From positions 1,178,001 to 1,242,000 of the forward strand of contig NZ_VOBC01000001.1 of the NCBI RefSeq assembly GCF_008369195.1: a DNA stretch of 64,000 bases. Direction: 5' to 3'. Below are positions 30,928-40,119 of the stretch, in pieces (within the stretch, counting starts at the first letter, position 1; each line of letters begins with the position of its first letter). Made by a program: the position numbers and the translations under genes. Below the pieces are notes generated by a model. It had not been told where the DNA came from. It worked only from the letters and a program-made list of their open reading frames with translations, and ran no database searches. This stretch comes from Sporosarcina sp. ANT_H38 (GTDB taxonomy: Bacteria > Bacillota > Bacilli > Bacillales_A > Planococcaceae).

Positions 30928-31098
30928 ATGAACTATTATCGATTTACTACATATGGATTTGACTGCTATGATCATTATCAGCAAGCGATCAAATAGCTGA
31001 AAACGGCTTAACCTTTAATTAACTCATTGATCAATACGAAGAGTTTATCAATATTTCATATATGGGGTTTTCCGAGTGATTGGGAACGTTTTTTATAA
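30928..31098 (+). pseudogene. Abi-like (AbiD/F) gene remnant
   Basis: ATG 30928 begins MNYYRFTTYGFDCYDHYQQA and stops at 30994-30996; its NYYR-[FL]-x-x-Y pattern is that of the Abi_2 N-terminal part. About 40 bases on, frames read LIDQYEEFINISYMGF and, after a one-base shift, GFPSDWERFL ending at 31098, like the family's C-terminal G-F-P-x-x-W. The middle of the gene is missing. I take it as an internally deleted abortive-infection-type gene with its terminator still present. Confidence 0.4.
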
Positions 31099-31147
31099 AA
31101 ATAAGGTCCATTGCTATTTGATAGGCAATGGACCTTATTTCTTTTTT
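31099..31147. terminator. Terminator downstream of the Abi-like remnant
   Basis: A perfect 16-bp stem (31099-31114 with 31125-31140) followed by CTTTTTT on the plus strand. Confidence 0.9.
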
Positions 31148-31238
31148 AGCTGTTGCTAATTTAACCTAAGTAATAGACAATCAAACGGCATTCCTTAATC
31201 AGCATATTTTCTTCCGCCGCCATTTATATTTCCCACTA

Positions 31239-31805
31239 TTACTTAGTATCATTGAAGTCAATATTGAAATCTGATTTTATGATTGAGTACATATATAAAT
31301 CATCGAATTTACCACAAGTATATTCATAGTGTCTTAGTAATCCCTCTCTTCTAAAGCCTTGCTTTTCTACTAATTTTTGTGAAGGGAAATTTGCAGGTTC
31401 AATTAAAGCTTCAATTCTTTCTAACTGAAAGTGTTGATAGCCATACTTAACAACGGCTTCCAATGCTTCACTAGCAATCCCTTTACCCCAGTAATCTTTG
31501 CTTAATTCATATCCGACTTCAGCTCGATGATGTTTGGTAAGCATATTAAGAAAGCCACAACTTCCTATAATCTCACCAGAATCTTTTAGCGTAATTCCCC
31601 ATCTAATTCCTGTTCCTTCTTCGAATATCGATTTATACCATCTTATTTCATCCCAAACATCTTCTACAATTTGGCAAGGTGCTAACCCCATAGGTTCCAC
31701 AACATCTTTATCAGAAAGATATTTAAACATATCAGTAGCATCCTTTATTGATACTTCTCTTAAGATTAATCTTCTTGTTTCAATTATAGGGAATTCTTTT
31801 CCCAT
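31239..31805 (-). CDS. GNAT acetyltransferase, RimJ/RimL type
   Basis: The ATG at 31805 is used because GGAGG lies 7 bases upstream and inside the alternative start at 31820. The 188-residue protein has the RimJ/L pattern: IETRRLILREVSIKDATDMF at the start, the acetyl-CoA loop ELSKDYWGKGIASEAL, and ANFPSQKLVEKQGFRREG. The family acetylates N-termini of ribosomal proteins or small amines; the substrate is not known. Bases 31,806-32,006 show no other feature. Confidence 0.88.
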   Translation of the reverse strand: MGKEFPIIETRRLILREVSIKDATDMFKYLSDKDVVEPMGLAPCQIVEDVWDEIRWYKSIFEEGTGIRWGITLKDSGEIIGSCGFLNMLTKHHRAEVGYELSKDYWGKGIASEALEAVVKYGYQHFQLERIEALIEPANFPSQKLVEKQGFRREGLLRHYEYTCGKFDDLYMYSIIKSDFNIDFNDTK

Positions 31806-32006
31806 TAAATTTACCTCCATTCAAGTTTCATCACATTTTATTGTAGATTCACCCCATTAATTAGAGAATCTACTCAGTATAGTCCGGTTGCAATAATTTA
31901 AATAAACCCAATTTGACGAGTACGGTGCCATTAACGTTATGGATACAATTGAGGATGAATTAAGCATCAAAAACCTTAAAAGGTTTACTATTTGAATAGA
32001 GTAGTA

Positions 32007-32552
32007 TCATTTTAACGAATTGCCTTTTAAATAATCTTGCATCAACTCGTTCGAAATCTTCAAAGCTTCGGCCCTATTAGCAGCAGGCGCGGTTATCATT
32101 TGACCATTTTCAGATGTCCAACCACGATTAGTTTGGTCCGTCTCATCCTTTTGGAGTATGGTAATGGTAACTTCACTAAAATTACTATTCGTATAAAGTA
32201 CCCCATAACCATATGTACCTGGACGTCCATCTTCGATATAACCATATACGATGTGTCCTCCACCGTTATCTAGAAACTTAATTTCTAACCCTCTTTGATC
32301 TTCTGGTACTGGTATCTTCTCGTGATCTATATCAATGGATCCTTTGAAGGTTTTGGAACCCGTGAGACTCTGCTGTAGCTTCCCATCAATATGAATAGTT
32401 ATAGGCTTTGTGAAGTAAATATTTCCGGCTCCCAACTGATACTTGATCCCTTCTAAATTAACCGTAAATTGTTTTGGAAAAGTTTTCAAACTAAGGATTA
32501 CACCGAACGTAATGGCAATTAGCAATGGAATCACAAAAAATTTAGTCTTCAA
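32007..32552 (-). CDS. Membrane-anchored protein of unknown function
   Basis: A TTG start at 32552 is favoured because AAGGAGAGGAG lies directly upstream within the longer ORF. The 181-residue product has one N-terminal membrane segment (KTKFFVIPLLIAITFGVILS) followed by an extracytoplasmic, beta-rich domain with the segment LDNGGGHIVYGYIEDGRPG. I do not recognise the family. It is a single gene downstream of idi2, with the idi2 terminator between them. Confidence 0.65.
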   Translation of the reverse strand: MKTKFFVIPLLIAITFGVILSLKTFPKQFTVNLEGIKYQLGAGNIYFTKPITIHIDGKLQQSLTGSKTFKGSIDIDHEKIPVPEDQRGLEIKFLDNGGGHIVYGYIEDGRPGTYGYGVLYTNSNFSEVTITILQKDETDQTNRGWTSENGQMITAPAANRAEALKISNELMQDYLKGNSLK

Positions 32553-32608
32553 TAAATAGCTCCTCTCCTTTGTCATATTGATTAAATAGTTCGCTAACTA
32601 AAATTATA

Positions 32609-32637
32609 AAAAGTCGCCTTTACATCATGTAAGGACG
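32609..32637 (-). terminator. Terminator of the fni (idi2) gene
   Basis: GTCGtCCTTAC pairs with GTAAaGGCGAC on the minus strand, followed by TTTTT. Confidence 0.8.
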
Positions 32638-32681
32638 ACTCCAGTTTATTATTTAGATTGTGTTAAGAGCATTAAAATGCT

Positions 32682-33722
32682 TTAACGTACATGAGTCTGG
32701 TAACTAACCCTATTTGTCTCTTTCAATTCTCGCATTGAACCCGCACCAATGCCGAACATTGCCATCCGAAGTTCCAATTCCCTTGTTTCCATCACTTCCA
32801 GGACATCCTTGGTAGATTGCGTAGCTTCCTTCAGAATCGATCTGCCGAATCCGACTATATCTGCACCTAGTGCAATGGCTTTGGCTCCATCTAGGCCGGT
32901 ATGCATTCCTCCGCTTGCAATTATTGGTTGATTGCCAATTGTATCTCTCACTGAAGTAATACATTCGACTGTCGGGATTCCCCAATCACTGAACGCTTCC
33001 GCTGCTTTTCTCTTCACAGCAGATGTTGAACGGAACTTTTCGACCTGACTCCATGATGTGCCGCCTGCCCCCGCTACATCGATAAAGGAAATCCCCGCAT
33101 CGCATAATCGCTTAGCAGTTGCCCCGTCGATTCCCCAACCGACTTCCTTTACACCAACTGGCACTTCCAACTCACTACAAAGTCGTTCTATTTTCTTCAA
33201 TAAATCTTTGAAATCCGTATTTCCTTCCGGTTGAATCACTTCCTGAATACTGTTCAAATGAAGGACGAGTGCATTTGCCTCTGTTATGTCAATGATTTGG
33301 AGACATTCATCTATCCCGAAGCCATAGTTAAGCTGAACCGCACCTAAATTAGCGATTATAGGAATGCTCGGTGCATATTTTCTTACTTGAAAAGAGGATC
33401 GATGTTCCGCACTTTCAATCAGTGCGCGCGTCGAACCCAAAGCCAATCCCCAACCTCTTTCTTGCGCAGCTTCAGCAAGGTTTCGGTTGATTGTTTCTGC
33501 AAAAGCCGCCCCGCCGGTCATCGAACTAATAAGAAAGGGTGTTTTGCAATCATGACCTAAAAATGTCGTGTCAATTGATATATCACTAAAATTGATTTCA
33601 GGCAACGCATTATGGATAAATCTAACCTTTTCGAAGCCGGTTGTAATAGTGTCACCCGTTACATGCTCATTCAATGTAATTTGAATATGCTCTGATTTTC
33701 TTTGGTTAATTGGTCCCGTCAT
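32682..33722 (-). CDS. fni: Type 2 isopentenyl-diphosphate delta-isomerase
   Basis: A 346-residue FMN-dependent TIM barrel that interconverts IPP and DMAPP. Visible motifs are KSEHIQI at the N-terminus, SSMTGGA (FMN phosphate side), KEVGWGIDGATAKRL, DVAGAGGTSW, SGGMHTGLDGAKAIALGAD and FGRSILKEA. It uses NAD(P)H-reduced FMN and magnesium in the cytoplasm. It stands alone here. Length is normal for the family. Confidence 0.96.
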   Translation of the reverse strand: MTGPINQRKSEHIQITLNEHVTGDTITTGFEKVRFIHNALPEINFSDISIDTTFLGHDCKTPFLISSMTGGAAFAETINRNLAEAAQERGWGLALGSTRALIESAEHRSSFQVRKYAPSIPIIANLGAVQLNYGFGIDECLQIIDITEANALVLHLNSIQEVIQPEGNTDFKDLLKKIERLCSELEVPVGVKEVGWGIDGATAKRLCDAGISFIDVAGAGGTSWSQVEKFRSTSAVKRKAAEAFSDWGIPTVECITSVRDTIGNQPIIASGGMHTGLDGAKAIALGADIVGFGRSILKEATQSTKDVLEVMETRELELRMAMFGIGAGSMRELKETNRVSYQTHVR

Positions 33723-33824
33723 TTGAAAACACTCGCCTTTCCCCTTGGCGTTAATGAGTACTCATTAATCACTTTATTTAATAGAAGTCACCGTATTGCT
33801 CTGGAGCCTCGTGTAATGTCCATA

Positions 33825-34721
33825 TTAGTCATCCGTACCTCTCGCGTACCATTTCGGAATAAGTAACTTAAAATCATCAAATTGATCCATTGTGAACACC
33901 GTGTATTTTTTAAACTTTTCTTGTTGATTTAGTGCAATTTCATTAGACCATACTTCAGCCGAGAGGATATGGATAGCAGCATACAGCCTATGTAATTCCC
34001 AGAAATTCTTTGGAATGGGATTGTTATTATGATAACCATCTAATACACCACGCGAATAAGTAATACTCACTGGGACATTAAAATATTCCATTTTGTAAAA
34101 CTCATTCACAGCATCTCCATAAGTAATCTTTTGCATATCAATCAAACCTGTGAACTGATCATCTTGAATTAAGATGTTCCCTGGATGAAAATCGTAATGT
34201 TGGATGTGACTAGGACGTCCCTTTAACAAATGCAAATGTCCCTGCACAAAGCTTAAAACTCGAAGATATCTCCCATTTTGACCAGCGATTTTTTCATATC
34301 GCGGAGAGAGTAGTTCTACACGCCTCGTCCAACGTTCTTCCCAGGTTGGAGAATCAATGGGAGCTGGAATACTATGCATATTCCGAAGTGTTTGTCCGAC
34401 TTGTTGTCCAATTTTATACTGTAACGCATCACTTCTTGTTGAAAGTACTATCTCCCCATTTTCTCCAGCAATGTAATCTAAAATCATGTATGCATGTCCC
34501 TTGTGTAATGCTACTTCGTACACATACGGAATGCGAGGGTCAATTGCATGAACCGCATTTGTTAAAAATGCCTGCTCTTCTAACTGCTTAACATCGATAG
34601 TTGGTGAAATGCGTAATAAATACTTCTCATCAACACACCACTTCACATCAGTTGAAAATCCTTTGTTGATTAACTTATAAGACGAACTATTTTTTAAAAA
34701 AGGTATATCAGTAAAACCCAT
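33825..34721 (-). CDS. APH-type phosphotransferase (kinase-like)
   Basis: A 298-residue aminoglycoside phosphotransferase/choline kinase fold. The N-lobe includes KWCVDEKYLLRIS. The catalytic loop HYDFHPGNILI holds Asp and Asn in H-x-D-x-x-x-x-N, and GLIDMQK gives the second metal Asp. The ATG at 34721 has AAGGAG eight bases upstream, whereas the GTG at 34730 overlaps that site. The substrate could be an antibiotic (aminoglycoside or macrolide) or a cell metabolite; sequence alone does not decide. Bases 34,722-35,034 hold no recognised feature. Confidence 0.82.
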   Translation of the reverse strand: MGFTDIPFLKNSSSYKLINKGFSTDVKWCVDEKYLLRISPTIDVKQLEEQAFLTNAVHAIDPRIPYVYEVALHKGHAYMILDYIAGENGEIVLSTRSDALQYKIGQQVGQTLRNMHSIPAPIDSPTWEERWTRRVELLSPRYEKIAGQNGRYLRVLSFVQGHLHLLKGRPSHIQHYDFHPGNILIQDDQFTGLIDMQKITYGDAVNEFYKMEYFNVPVSITYSRGVLDGYHNNNPIPKNFWELHRLYAAIHILSAEVWSNEIALNQQEKFKKYTVFTMDQFDDFKLLIPKWYARGTDD

Positions 34722-35034
34722 CTTCTTCACTCCTTTAGCCGTATATGAAAAAAGATACGTTCAGGAACACACACTTGTAAGCTACCACATATTTTGATCA
34801 TATGAATACGTGTGGAAATTGAGAGAATGCGACTTTCAGGGGGAGCCGATTTTAAAGAAGTAGTTTTGTTACCAGGTATCTATTATAATCTATTGCTTTC
34901 TTTAAATAGTCGTTTCTACCGTTAGATCCCTAATGATGAGACAATTGTAGGGCTCCAACTTTTAATGTTCAATCACCTCATTTTACCATTAGTTTATTAT
35001 ATTTCTACAAAATTATTATACTATTCGGGCTAAA

Positions 35035-35078
35035 CAAGAAAAACCAGATGCCCATAAGTATCTAAGGCTTCCGGTTTT
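35035..35078 (-). terminator. Terminator of the first DUF4179 operon
   Basis: An imperfect stem pairs AAAACCGGAAGCC with GGGCATCTGGTTTT on the minus strand, followed by a T-rich run, just after the anti-sigma stop. Confidence 0.65.
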
Positions 35079-35083
35079 CTCAC

Positions 35084-36130
35084 CTATTTTGTTAGTAATT
35101 TCACTTCTCCGATCCCCTCTAAAACAAAAGTTATTTTTGCTGCATTGTGATAGGCTGTTATCGGGAAATTTGCTGCAATAATAGTTTGATTATTTTGTTC
35201 ATCCATATTAAACCCGTCTGTTAAATACTCATTACCATCCTTATCGATAAACTTCATCGAGTGTGAAAATGGACTTTCATTGTCAAATATTTCGTCCACC
35301 GAAAAGATGAGATTTAAAGATGTTGGACTTGCCTTGGCGGAAGAAACTTGAATGATTGACGATGGATCATCCATCGTATATTCAATAATCGTCATCGGCT
35401 TACCCATATCCTGATTCATAATAGCTAAATCCCATTTGCCATCAATTTTCTTGAGGGTCTCAAACGCAAAAACACGGAAAACATTTATGCTTTCTATTTC
35501 GACAACAGCATCCTGAAGACAAGGGAGCATCCCCTTGTTGGAATCAATGATGACATCAAATTGAACTTTCCCAGTTTTCGCATTTAGTATTGGATTATGC
35601 ATAGCAATACCTGAGGCATCATATTTATTGGTACCTTTTAAAGGCTTTGTATCTGGAATAAATTCATCAACGTACTCGCCATCTCCATTTTTTAAACGGA
35701 AATCCATTGTAACATCTGTCACATCAGCATCAAGAATTCTCGGGTCTTCAAATTCTAGTTGAAAACTCATCCCAATTTTATTAGCATCAGAAAAGTTTTG
35801 CTGTAGTGTTATGGTGACATCTTGATCTGAGGCAGAGCTATTGCTGTCTTGTGCAAAGCCTTCGTCCAGAGCTCGTTCGATTCCTTTATCTCCAAACTTA
35901 AAGAATTCATTGATGTTGGCGATGACACGCTCGTTGGTCAGCAAAATACCAGTAAATAACAACGCACAAGCAGCCGCAGTGACCCTTTTCCAAATGAAAC
36001 GGTTTTTTTTCATTTTGGATTGTGTTCTAATACTAGCATAGGTGCTATCTAATGATTTCCGTACGGCCGACGGTATTTCCTTCTCTTCAGTCATCGCCTG
36101 TTTAAATTCCTTTTTGAAGTCAGTTTTCAT
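35084..36130 (-). CDS. DUF4179 domain anti-sigma factor (first copy)
   Basis: A 348-residue protein with a cytoplasmic N-terminus (KKEFKQAMTEEKEIPSAVRK), one membrane helix (about 49-66) and a large extracytoplasmic domain. Its start overlaps the sigma gene by 11 bases. The segment VIANINEFFKFGDKGIERAL after the helix is the typical beginning of DUF4179. By family it restrains its cognate ECF sigma factor at the membrane. The signal is unknown. Confidence 0.85.
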   Translation of the reverse strand: MKTDFKKEFKQAMTEEKEIPSAVRKSLDSTYASIRTQSKMKKNRFIWKRVTAAACALLFTGILLTNERVIANINEFFKFGDKGIERALDEGFAQDSNSSASDQDVTITLQQNFSDANKIGMSFQLEFEDPRILDADVTDVTMDFRLKNGDGEYVDEFIPDTKPLKGTNKYDASGIAMHNPILNAKTGKVQFDVIIDSNKGMLPCLQDAVVEIESINVFRVFAFETLKKIDGKWDLAIMNQDMGKPMTIIEYTMDDPSSIIQVSSAKASPTSLNLIFSVDEIFDNESPFSHSMKFIDKDGNEYLTDGFNMDEQNNQTIIAANFPITAYHNAAKITFVLEGIGEVKLLTK

Positions 36131-36650
36131 TGATAAACACTCCCTCGCTTTTATAGTAATTATTTCTCAATAGCGTCTTTCCTCTGGACAGTCTTGATTT
36201 AATATTCCCTTCCGGCTCTTTTAAAAATGCACCGATTTCTTTTGAGTTCAAACCGACAATATAATATAAGATAAATGCTATTTTATAATCTTTGTTTAAA
36301 CTATTTAGTGCATCCTCAAGTTCCAATTTTTGAAAATCATCGTGAAGCTGTTCTGGCAGCACATCGACATCAATCGTTGAAAAATGATTGTGTTTATTTA
36401 ATACGCTATTGCATTGATTGATGAGTATTTTACAAATCCACGTATTGAAGTACGCATCATTTTTCAGCGTATGTAATCTTTCATAAGCTGATAGAATCTC
36501 TTCCTGCATCGCATCAGCAACATCCTCATCATTAGTTAACATCCTGCTAGCCATTCTGTACAAGACATCCTCGTATTGCTGTACGAGCGCAACAAATGCC
36601 TCTCCATCTCCCTTTTTAGCCTTCTTGAGCAAGACTTTTACTGATTCCAT
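36120..36650 (-). CDS. ECF sigma factor paired with a DUF4179 protein
   Basis: A 176-residue ECF sigma factor behind AGGAGGTG. Region 2 reads LYRMASRMLTNDEDVADAMQ and FNTWICKILINQCNSVLNK; region 4 is NSKEIGAFLKEPEGNIKSRL. It is co-encoded with the anti-sigma factor, whose start lies inside its 3' end. A promoter-like AAC-N17-TATCTAAT motif lies 42 bases upstream. The regulon is unknown. Confidence 0.9.
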   Translation of the reverse strand: MESVKVLLKKAKKGDGEAFVALVQQYEDVLYRMASRMLTNDEDVADAMQEEILSAYERLHTLKNDAYFNTWICKILINQCNSVLNKHNHFSTIDVDVLPEQLHDDFQKLELEDALNSLNKDYKIAFILYYIVGLNSKEIGAFLKEPEGNIKSRLSRGKTLLRNNYYKSEGVFINEN

Positions 36651-36691
36651 GTAGGCACCTCCTTTCTTATTCCTTATTTGCTATTCAATAG

Positions 36692-36722
36692 ATTAGATAA
36701 GGAATGCATCCGATTAGTTGCA
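36692..36722 (-). promoter_or_regulatory. Candidate ECF promoter of the first DUF4179 operon
   Basis: On the minus strand TGCAAC is followed after 17 bases by TATCTAAT. The same AAC-N17-T[AG]TCTAAT layout occurs in front of the second DUF4179 operon at 52,229. Confidence 0.5.
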
Positions 36723-36777
36723 TTGGGAAATTATTTTCTCTTAAATTGTTTGTCTACAAACATATTGGTCAATCAAT

Positions 36778-36811
36778 AAAAGCACCTCACCCAACTGGTG
36801 AAGTGCTTTAG
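36778..36811 (-). terminator. Terminator of the sigma-ABC operon
   Basis: AAAGCACTTCACC pairs with GGGTGAGGTGCTTT on the minus strand with a short AGTT loop and T-rich 3' end, 33 bases after the last permease gene. Confidence 0.85.
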
Positions 36812-36843
36812 TTTCTTCCTTATTTTATCATGCCTAGCATTTC

Positions 36844-37974
36844 TTACGATACGATATCTCTCTTTTTCTCGCGCTTCCAAAGGTAATTGATAAAGAGTAC
36901 ACTTACGACAACCATCGTATTATACGCTGTCGGAGCCAGCCATTGTGGATTCCAAATCAAAATGAAATACTTGATCAATGGTCTCATTCCAAAAATGAGC
37001 ATCCCAATAATGAATGGGATTTGAATGCCAATCAAGGCCATCGTATTCGGAACAATACTTGAGAAAGACATGGCCAATAATCCAAATACAAAACCTACTA
37101 CATAAATTGCAGCCACAGTAAGCCATATATACTGGTAAAATGTCGGGTCGTACCAGGATTCGTTTCCGATAAATGTATTCATCCCTATGTCAAAATACAT
37201 AGATGTTTTATTCAATGAATAGATACTGAAATAGACAGTAAGCAAAGAGGTAATGACAATAAAAGTAGCCACTAATCCAGCAAGAATTTTCGTCTTATAG
37301 AGATTCCGTCCTTTTTTAGACGTGTATTGCAAGGCAAGCAGCTGTCTCGAACGGTCCCTCAAAATCATCGGTGATATTACCAATACGACACTGAACAGGA
37401 TAGCGATTGCCACATTCGTAATGAATTCTCTAAAGTTTTCAATCGCTACTGATGGATACACTCCATATTTTTCGGCAGCAATCAATTCCTTATAACGCTT
37501 TTCTTGTTTGGCATTATCAAAGCCTGGAAGTACTTCCTTCATTTCATAAAACTCGATTAATCTCTCTCTTTCTTGAAGTTCCCAGAATGTATCGACCTTG
37601 TCCTCGTGATACACATTATTGCGAAGTTGGTACACTTCTTCTGACGAACTCCCCCAGTCATACGTATTAAATTTTTCATATGAATCAATGCCTGCATCCA
37701 CAAATCCTTTCAAGGGCTGTAGGTATTGGTCAGCTTCCTTCACCTGTAAATCGTATACTTCCTTAAAATCAAGAAATTCCTCATCATCCATCTGTGTTCC
37801 ATATTTATCGATCATTTCGACCCCAATATCGTACGAATATATCCCACTTCCATTCGGGAAATACTCAATATAAAATTCGATCCGCAAAAAAAAGACTACG
37901 CTATTGACGAGAACAAGTAAAAACATCATTTTCCATGTCAAGATTTTCTTTAATTCATTCCACAAAATCCGCAT
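36844..37974 (-). CDS. ABC-2 type permease with large extracytoplasmic loop (second permease)
   Basis: A 376-residue membrane protein: one N-terminal helix (about 15-33), a soluble stretch of about 160 residues rich in charged residues and probably outside the cell, then five hydrophobic helices. The layout fits ABC-2 family permeases. It starts 12 bases after the first permease and ends the operon sigma, TM protein, ATPase, permease, permease. It probably pairs with the 418-residue permease to form a heterodimeric channel. The substrate is unknown; export of an antimicrobial or lipid is a guess from the presence of an ECF regulator. Confidence 0.8.
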   Translation of the reverse strand: MRILWNELKKILTWKMMFLLVLVNSVVFFLRIEFYIEYFPNGSGIYSYDIGVEMIDKYGTQMDDEEFLDFKEVYDLQVKEADQYLQPLKGFVDAGIDSYEKFNTYDWGSSSEEVYQLRNNVYHEDKVDTFWELQERERLIEFYEMKEVLPGFDNAKQEKRYKELIAAEKYGVYPSVAIENFREFITNVAIAILFSVVLVISPMILRDRSRQLLALQYTSKKGRNLYKTKILAGLVATFIVITSLLTVYFSIYSLNKTSMYFDIGMNTFIGNESWYDPTFYQYIWLTVAAIYVVGFVFGLLAMSFSSIVPNTMALIGIQIPFIIGMLIFGMRPLIKYFILIWNPQWLAPTAYNTMVVVSVLFINYLWKREKKRDIVS

Positions 37975-37986
37975 TACCTTCTCCCC

Positions 37987-39243
37987 TTAATGGATATCCA
38001 TTTTGTTGAACCATTTCAATGAAAAAACACAAAGAACAATCGTGATAATCGTCCAACATACGGCGGTCATCCATTCAAAGTTCTTGAACATGAAGAGACC
38101 GCTGCTTCCCATGAACGATGCAGGTATATTCATCACAAGTATCGATAAATTATATCCTGTGATGAATAGCAGATTTGAAGAAGTTGGCATGAAGCCGGGT
38201 ATAAGTAACGCAAGGACAAAAAAAATAGCCATTAGTATAGAGGTGACATAGCTGTTTTTCACAAGCGTTGTCAATGCAAACGTCAGACCCGAAAATAACA
38301 ACATGGTGATGTACACAATGACAACCACCCCAGCTAAAAAAAAGCCTATTGACAAATCCCACCAAGCAACATGCGGAAAATTATACTCCCAATTGAACGC
38401 ACTACTAATAGAGCTTCCCCATAAGTTTGTATAATCGAAAACCGTGAAATAAATGCTAAGTGTGATGACCAGAATAAATGTCGTGAGCAACGCCGCCGTC
38501 AAGACTGAAGCGCCAAGCTTGTCCTTCATTAAGCGCCTACCCCTCGGTGTGCCATATGTAACAAGATGCGTTCTATTTTCAAATTCGTAATTCGTAATAA
38601 GTACAGTTGATAGGATAATTAACATCAACGCTTCTATGATAATATGCAGGAATACAGTTTTAAAAAGAAATTTGTGCATGAAATACGCATTCCCTGCAAA
38701 AAACCACTCTTTATGCTCCTCGTTCTGTTTCATTTCCTCGAAACGCTTTGAAAATTCTTCATATTCATTCCGAAGTGTCTTCGCCGCATTGCCACTCACT
38801 TTAGTTTGCGTGATTGTCTCTTCCGCAACCTTTTTCAAATCAATTCTGGTATATTTGCCATCAATTTCGTTCGCCATGCCCAAGTACATTTCTTTCAAAC
38901 GCAGTTGTTCGATGAACTGCCAGTCACTCTCACTATAAAGCTCATGATCTTCATAATTCAATCCATCTAAAAATTCATGGACACTACTCAATTCCTGCCC
39001 TATTATTTTTTCTAACTTCACAAGGTCAACTTGAAGATCCTTCTCGAATTGATTCAATGACAGGTCCGTAATTTCCCTACCATAGTTTTCAACTAACCGA
39101 TTTGCGACCTTGAGCTCATCTTTGAAGTAGGAATTATTCACAATCAAGAAAATATTGAATGCTGTAAATAGAAGGAGAAGTCCCACAAGTATCGGTGACA
39201 ACAACGCTTTTTTGCATTCATGCCATACGATTCGGATATCCAT
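37987..39243 (-). CDS. ABC-2 type permease with large extracytoplasmic loop (first permease)
   Basis: A 418-residue protein with the same plan as its partner: an N-terminal helix (about 18-35), a helical charged loop of about 150 residues, and five or six C-terminal membrane helices. ATG 39243 overlaps the ATPase stop codon (TGATG), showing translational coupling; the GTG one codon upstream is the less likely start. The N-terminal motif RIVWHECKKAL resembles RILWNELKKIL of the other permease, suggesting they arose by duplication. Confidence 0.8.
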   Translation of the reverse strand: MDIRIVWHECKKALLSPILVGLLLLFTAFNIFLIVNNSYFKDELKVANRLVENYGREITDLSLNQFEKDLQVDLVKLEKIIGQELSSVHEFLDGLNYEDHELYSESDWQFIEQLRLKEMYLGMANEIDGKYTRIDLKKVAEETITQTKVSGNAAKTLRNEYEEFSKRFEEMKQNEEHKEWFFAGNAYFMHKFLFKTVFLHIIIEALMLIILSTVLITNYEFENRTHLVTYGTPRGRRLMKDKLGASVLTAALLTTFILVITLSIYFTVFDYTNLWGSSISSAFNWEYNFPHVAWWDLSIGFFLAGVVVIVYITMLLFSGLTFALTTLVKNSYVTSILMAIFFVLALLIPGFMPTSSNLLFITGYNLSILVMNIPASFMGSSGLFMFKNFEWMTAVCWTIITIVLCVFSLKWFNKMDIH

Positions 39244-40118
39244 CACACACCCAACTGTATATCATCTCGGTATTCATATAAAAACACATCTTCTAACTGC
39301 GGAGATATGGGTATCCAGTTTGCCTCTACTTTCCCTTTATGGATGAAACGAATGACCATCGATCCCCGATCCTGCTTTTCAGATAATAGAACATACTGTT
39401 TCCGGAACGATTCCATTTGTTCAAAGGGAATGGTCGTCTCAAAGACATGACCGTCTAGTGTAGCGCAAATGTTTTCAACTGAATCTTTATAGAGTAGTTG
39501 TTGATTTTTAATCATAATGATTTCATTGGCAATCGTTTCGACATCTGACACGATATGTGTAGAAACAATGACCAATCGTTCTCTTGCAAGTTCAGTCAGT
39601 AAATGACGGAACCGAGCACGTTCTTTAGGATCAAGTCCAGCTGTCGGTTCGTCCAAAATAAGGATTTTTGGGTCATTTAACAGTGACTGGGCAATCCCAA
39701 CACGCTGAATCATCCCACCTGAAAATTTCTTCATCTTTTTATTCGTGACCTCACTCAATGCAACTTTTTCTAGCAACTCATCAATCTTGGCTACAGCTTC
39801 TTTTTTTCCAATGCCCTTTAACGCAGCTAAATAAAGTAAATATTGCTTCGGTGAGTAATTTTTATAGTAACCAAACTGCTGTGGCAAATAACCTAGTAAC
39901 GAACGGTAGTCTTCATCCATCGCAACAATATTCAGACCGTTATACAGAATTTCCCCTTTACTGGGCGAAATCAATGTTGCCAGCATTTTAATCAACGTCG
40001 TTTTCCCCGCACCATTTGGGGCGAGTAACCCATATAGCCCATTTGTAAACTCCAAATCTATATTTTCAAGTGCAATAAAACTACCGTACTGTTTGCTGAC
40101 ATCTTTCACAATAATCAT
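39243..40118 (-). CDS. ABC transporter ATP-binding protein
   Basis: A 291-residue ATPase. Walker A is LAPNGAGKTTLIKML (an Ala replaces the usual first Gly), the Q-loop is YLPQQFG, the signature is FSGGMIQRVGIAQSLL (Phe for Leu), and Walker B is ILILDEPTAGLD with catalytic Glu, then the His switch VSTHIVSD. About 80 extra C-terminal residues follow the core domain. It powers the two permeases encoded just downstream. Its start lies two bases after the multi-TM gene. Confidence 0.92.
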   Translation of the reverse strand: MIIVKDVSKQYGSFIALENIDLEFTNGLYGLLAPNGAGKTTLIKMLATLISPSKGEILYNGLNIVAMDEDYRSLLGYLPQQFGYYKNYSPKQYLLYLAALKGIGKKEAVAKIDELLEKVALSEVTNKKMKKFSGGMIQRVGIAQSLLNDPKILILDEPTAGLDPKERARFRHLLTELARERLVIVSTHIVSDVETIANEIIMIKNQQLLYKDSVENICATLDGHVFETTIPFEQMESFRKQYVLLSEKQDRGSMVIRFIHKGKVEANWIPISPQLEDVFLYEYRDDIQLGV

Positions 40119-40119
40119 C

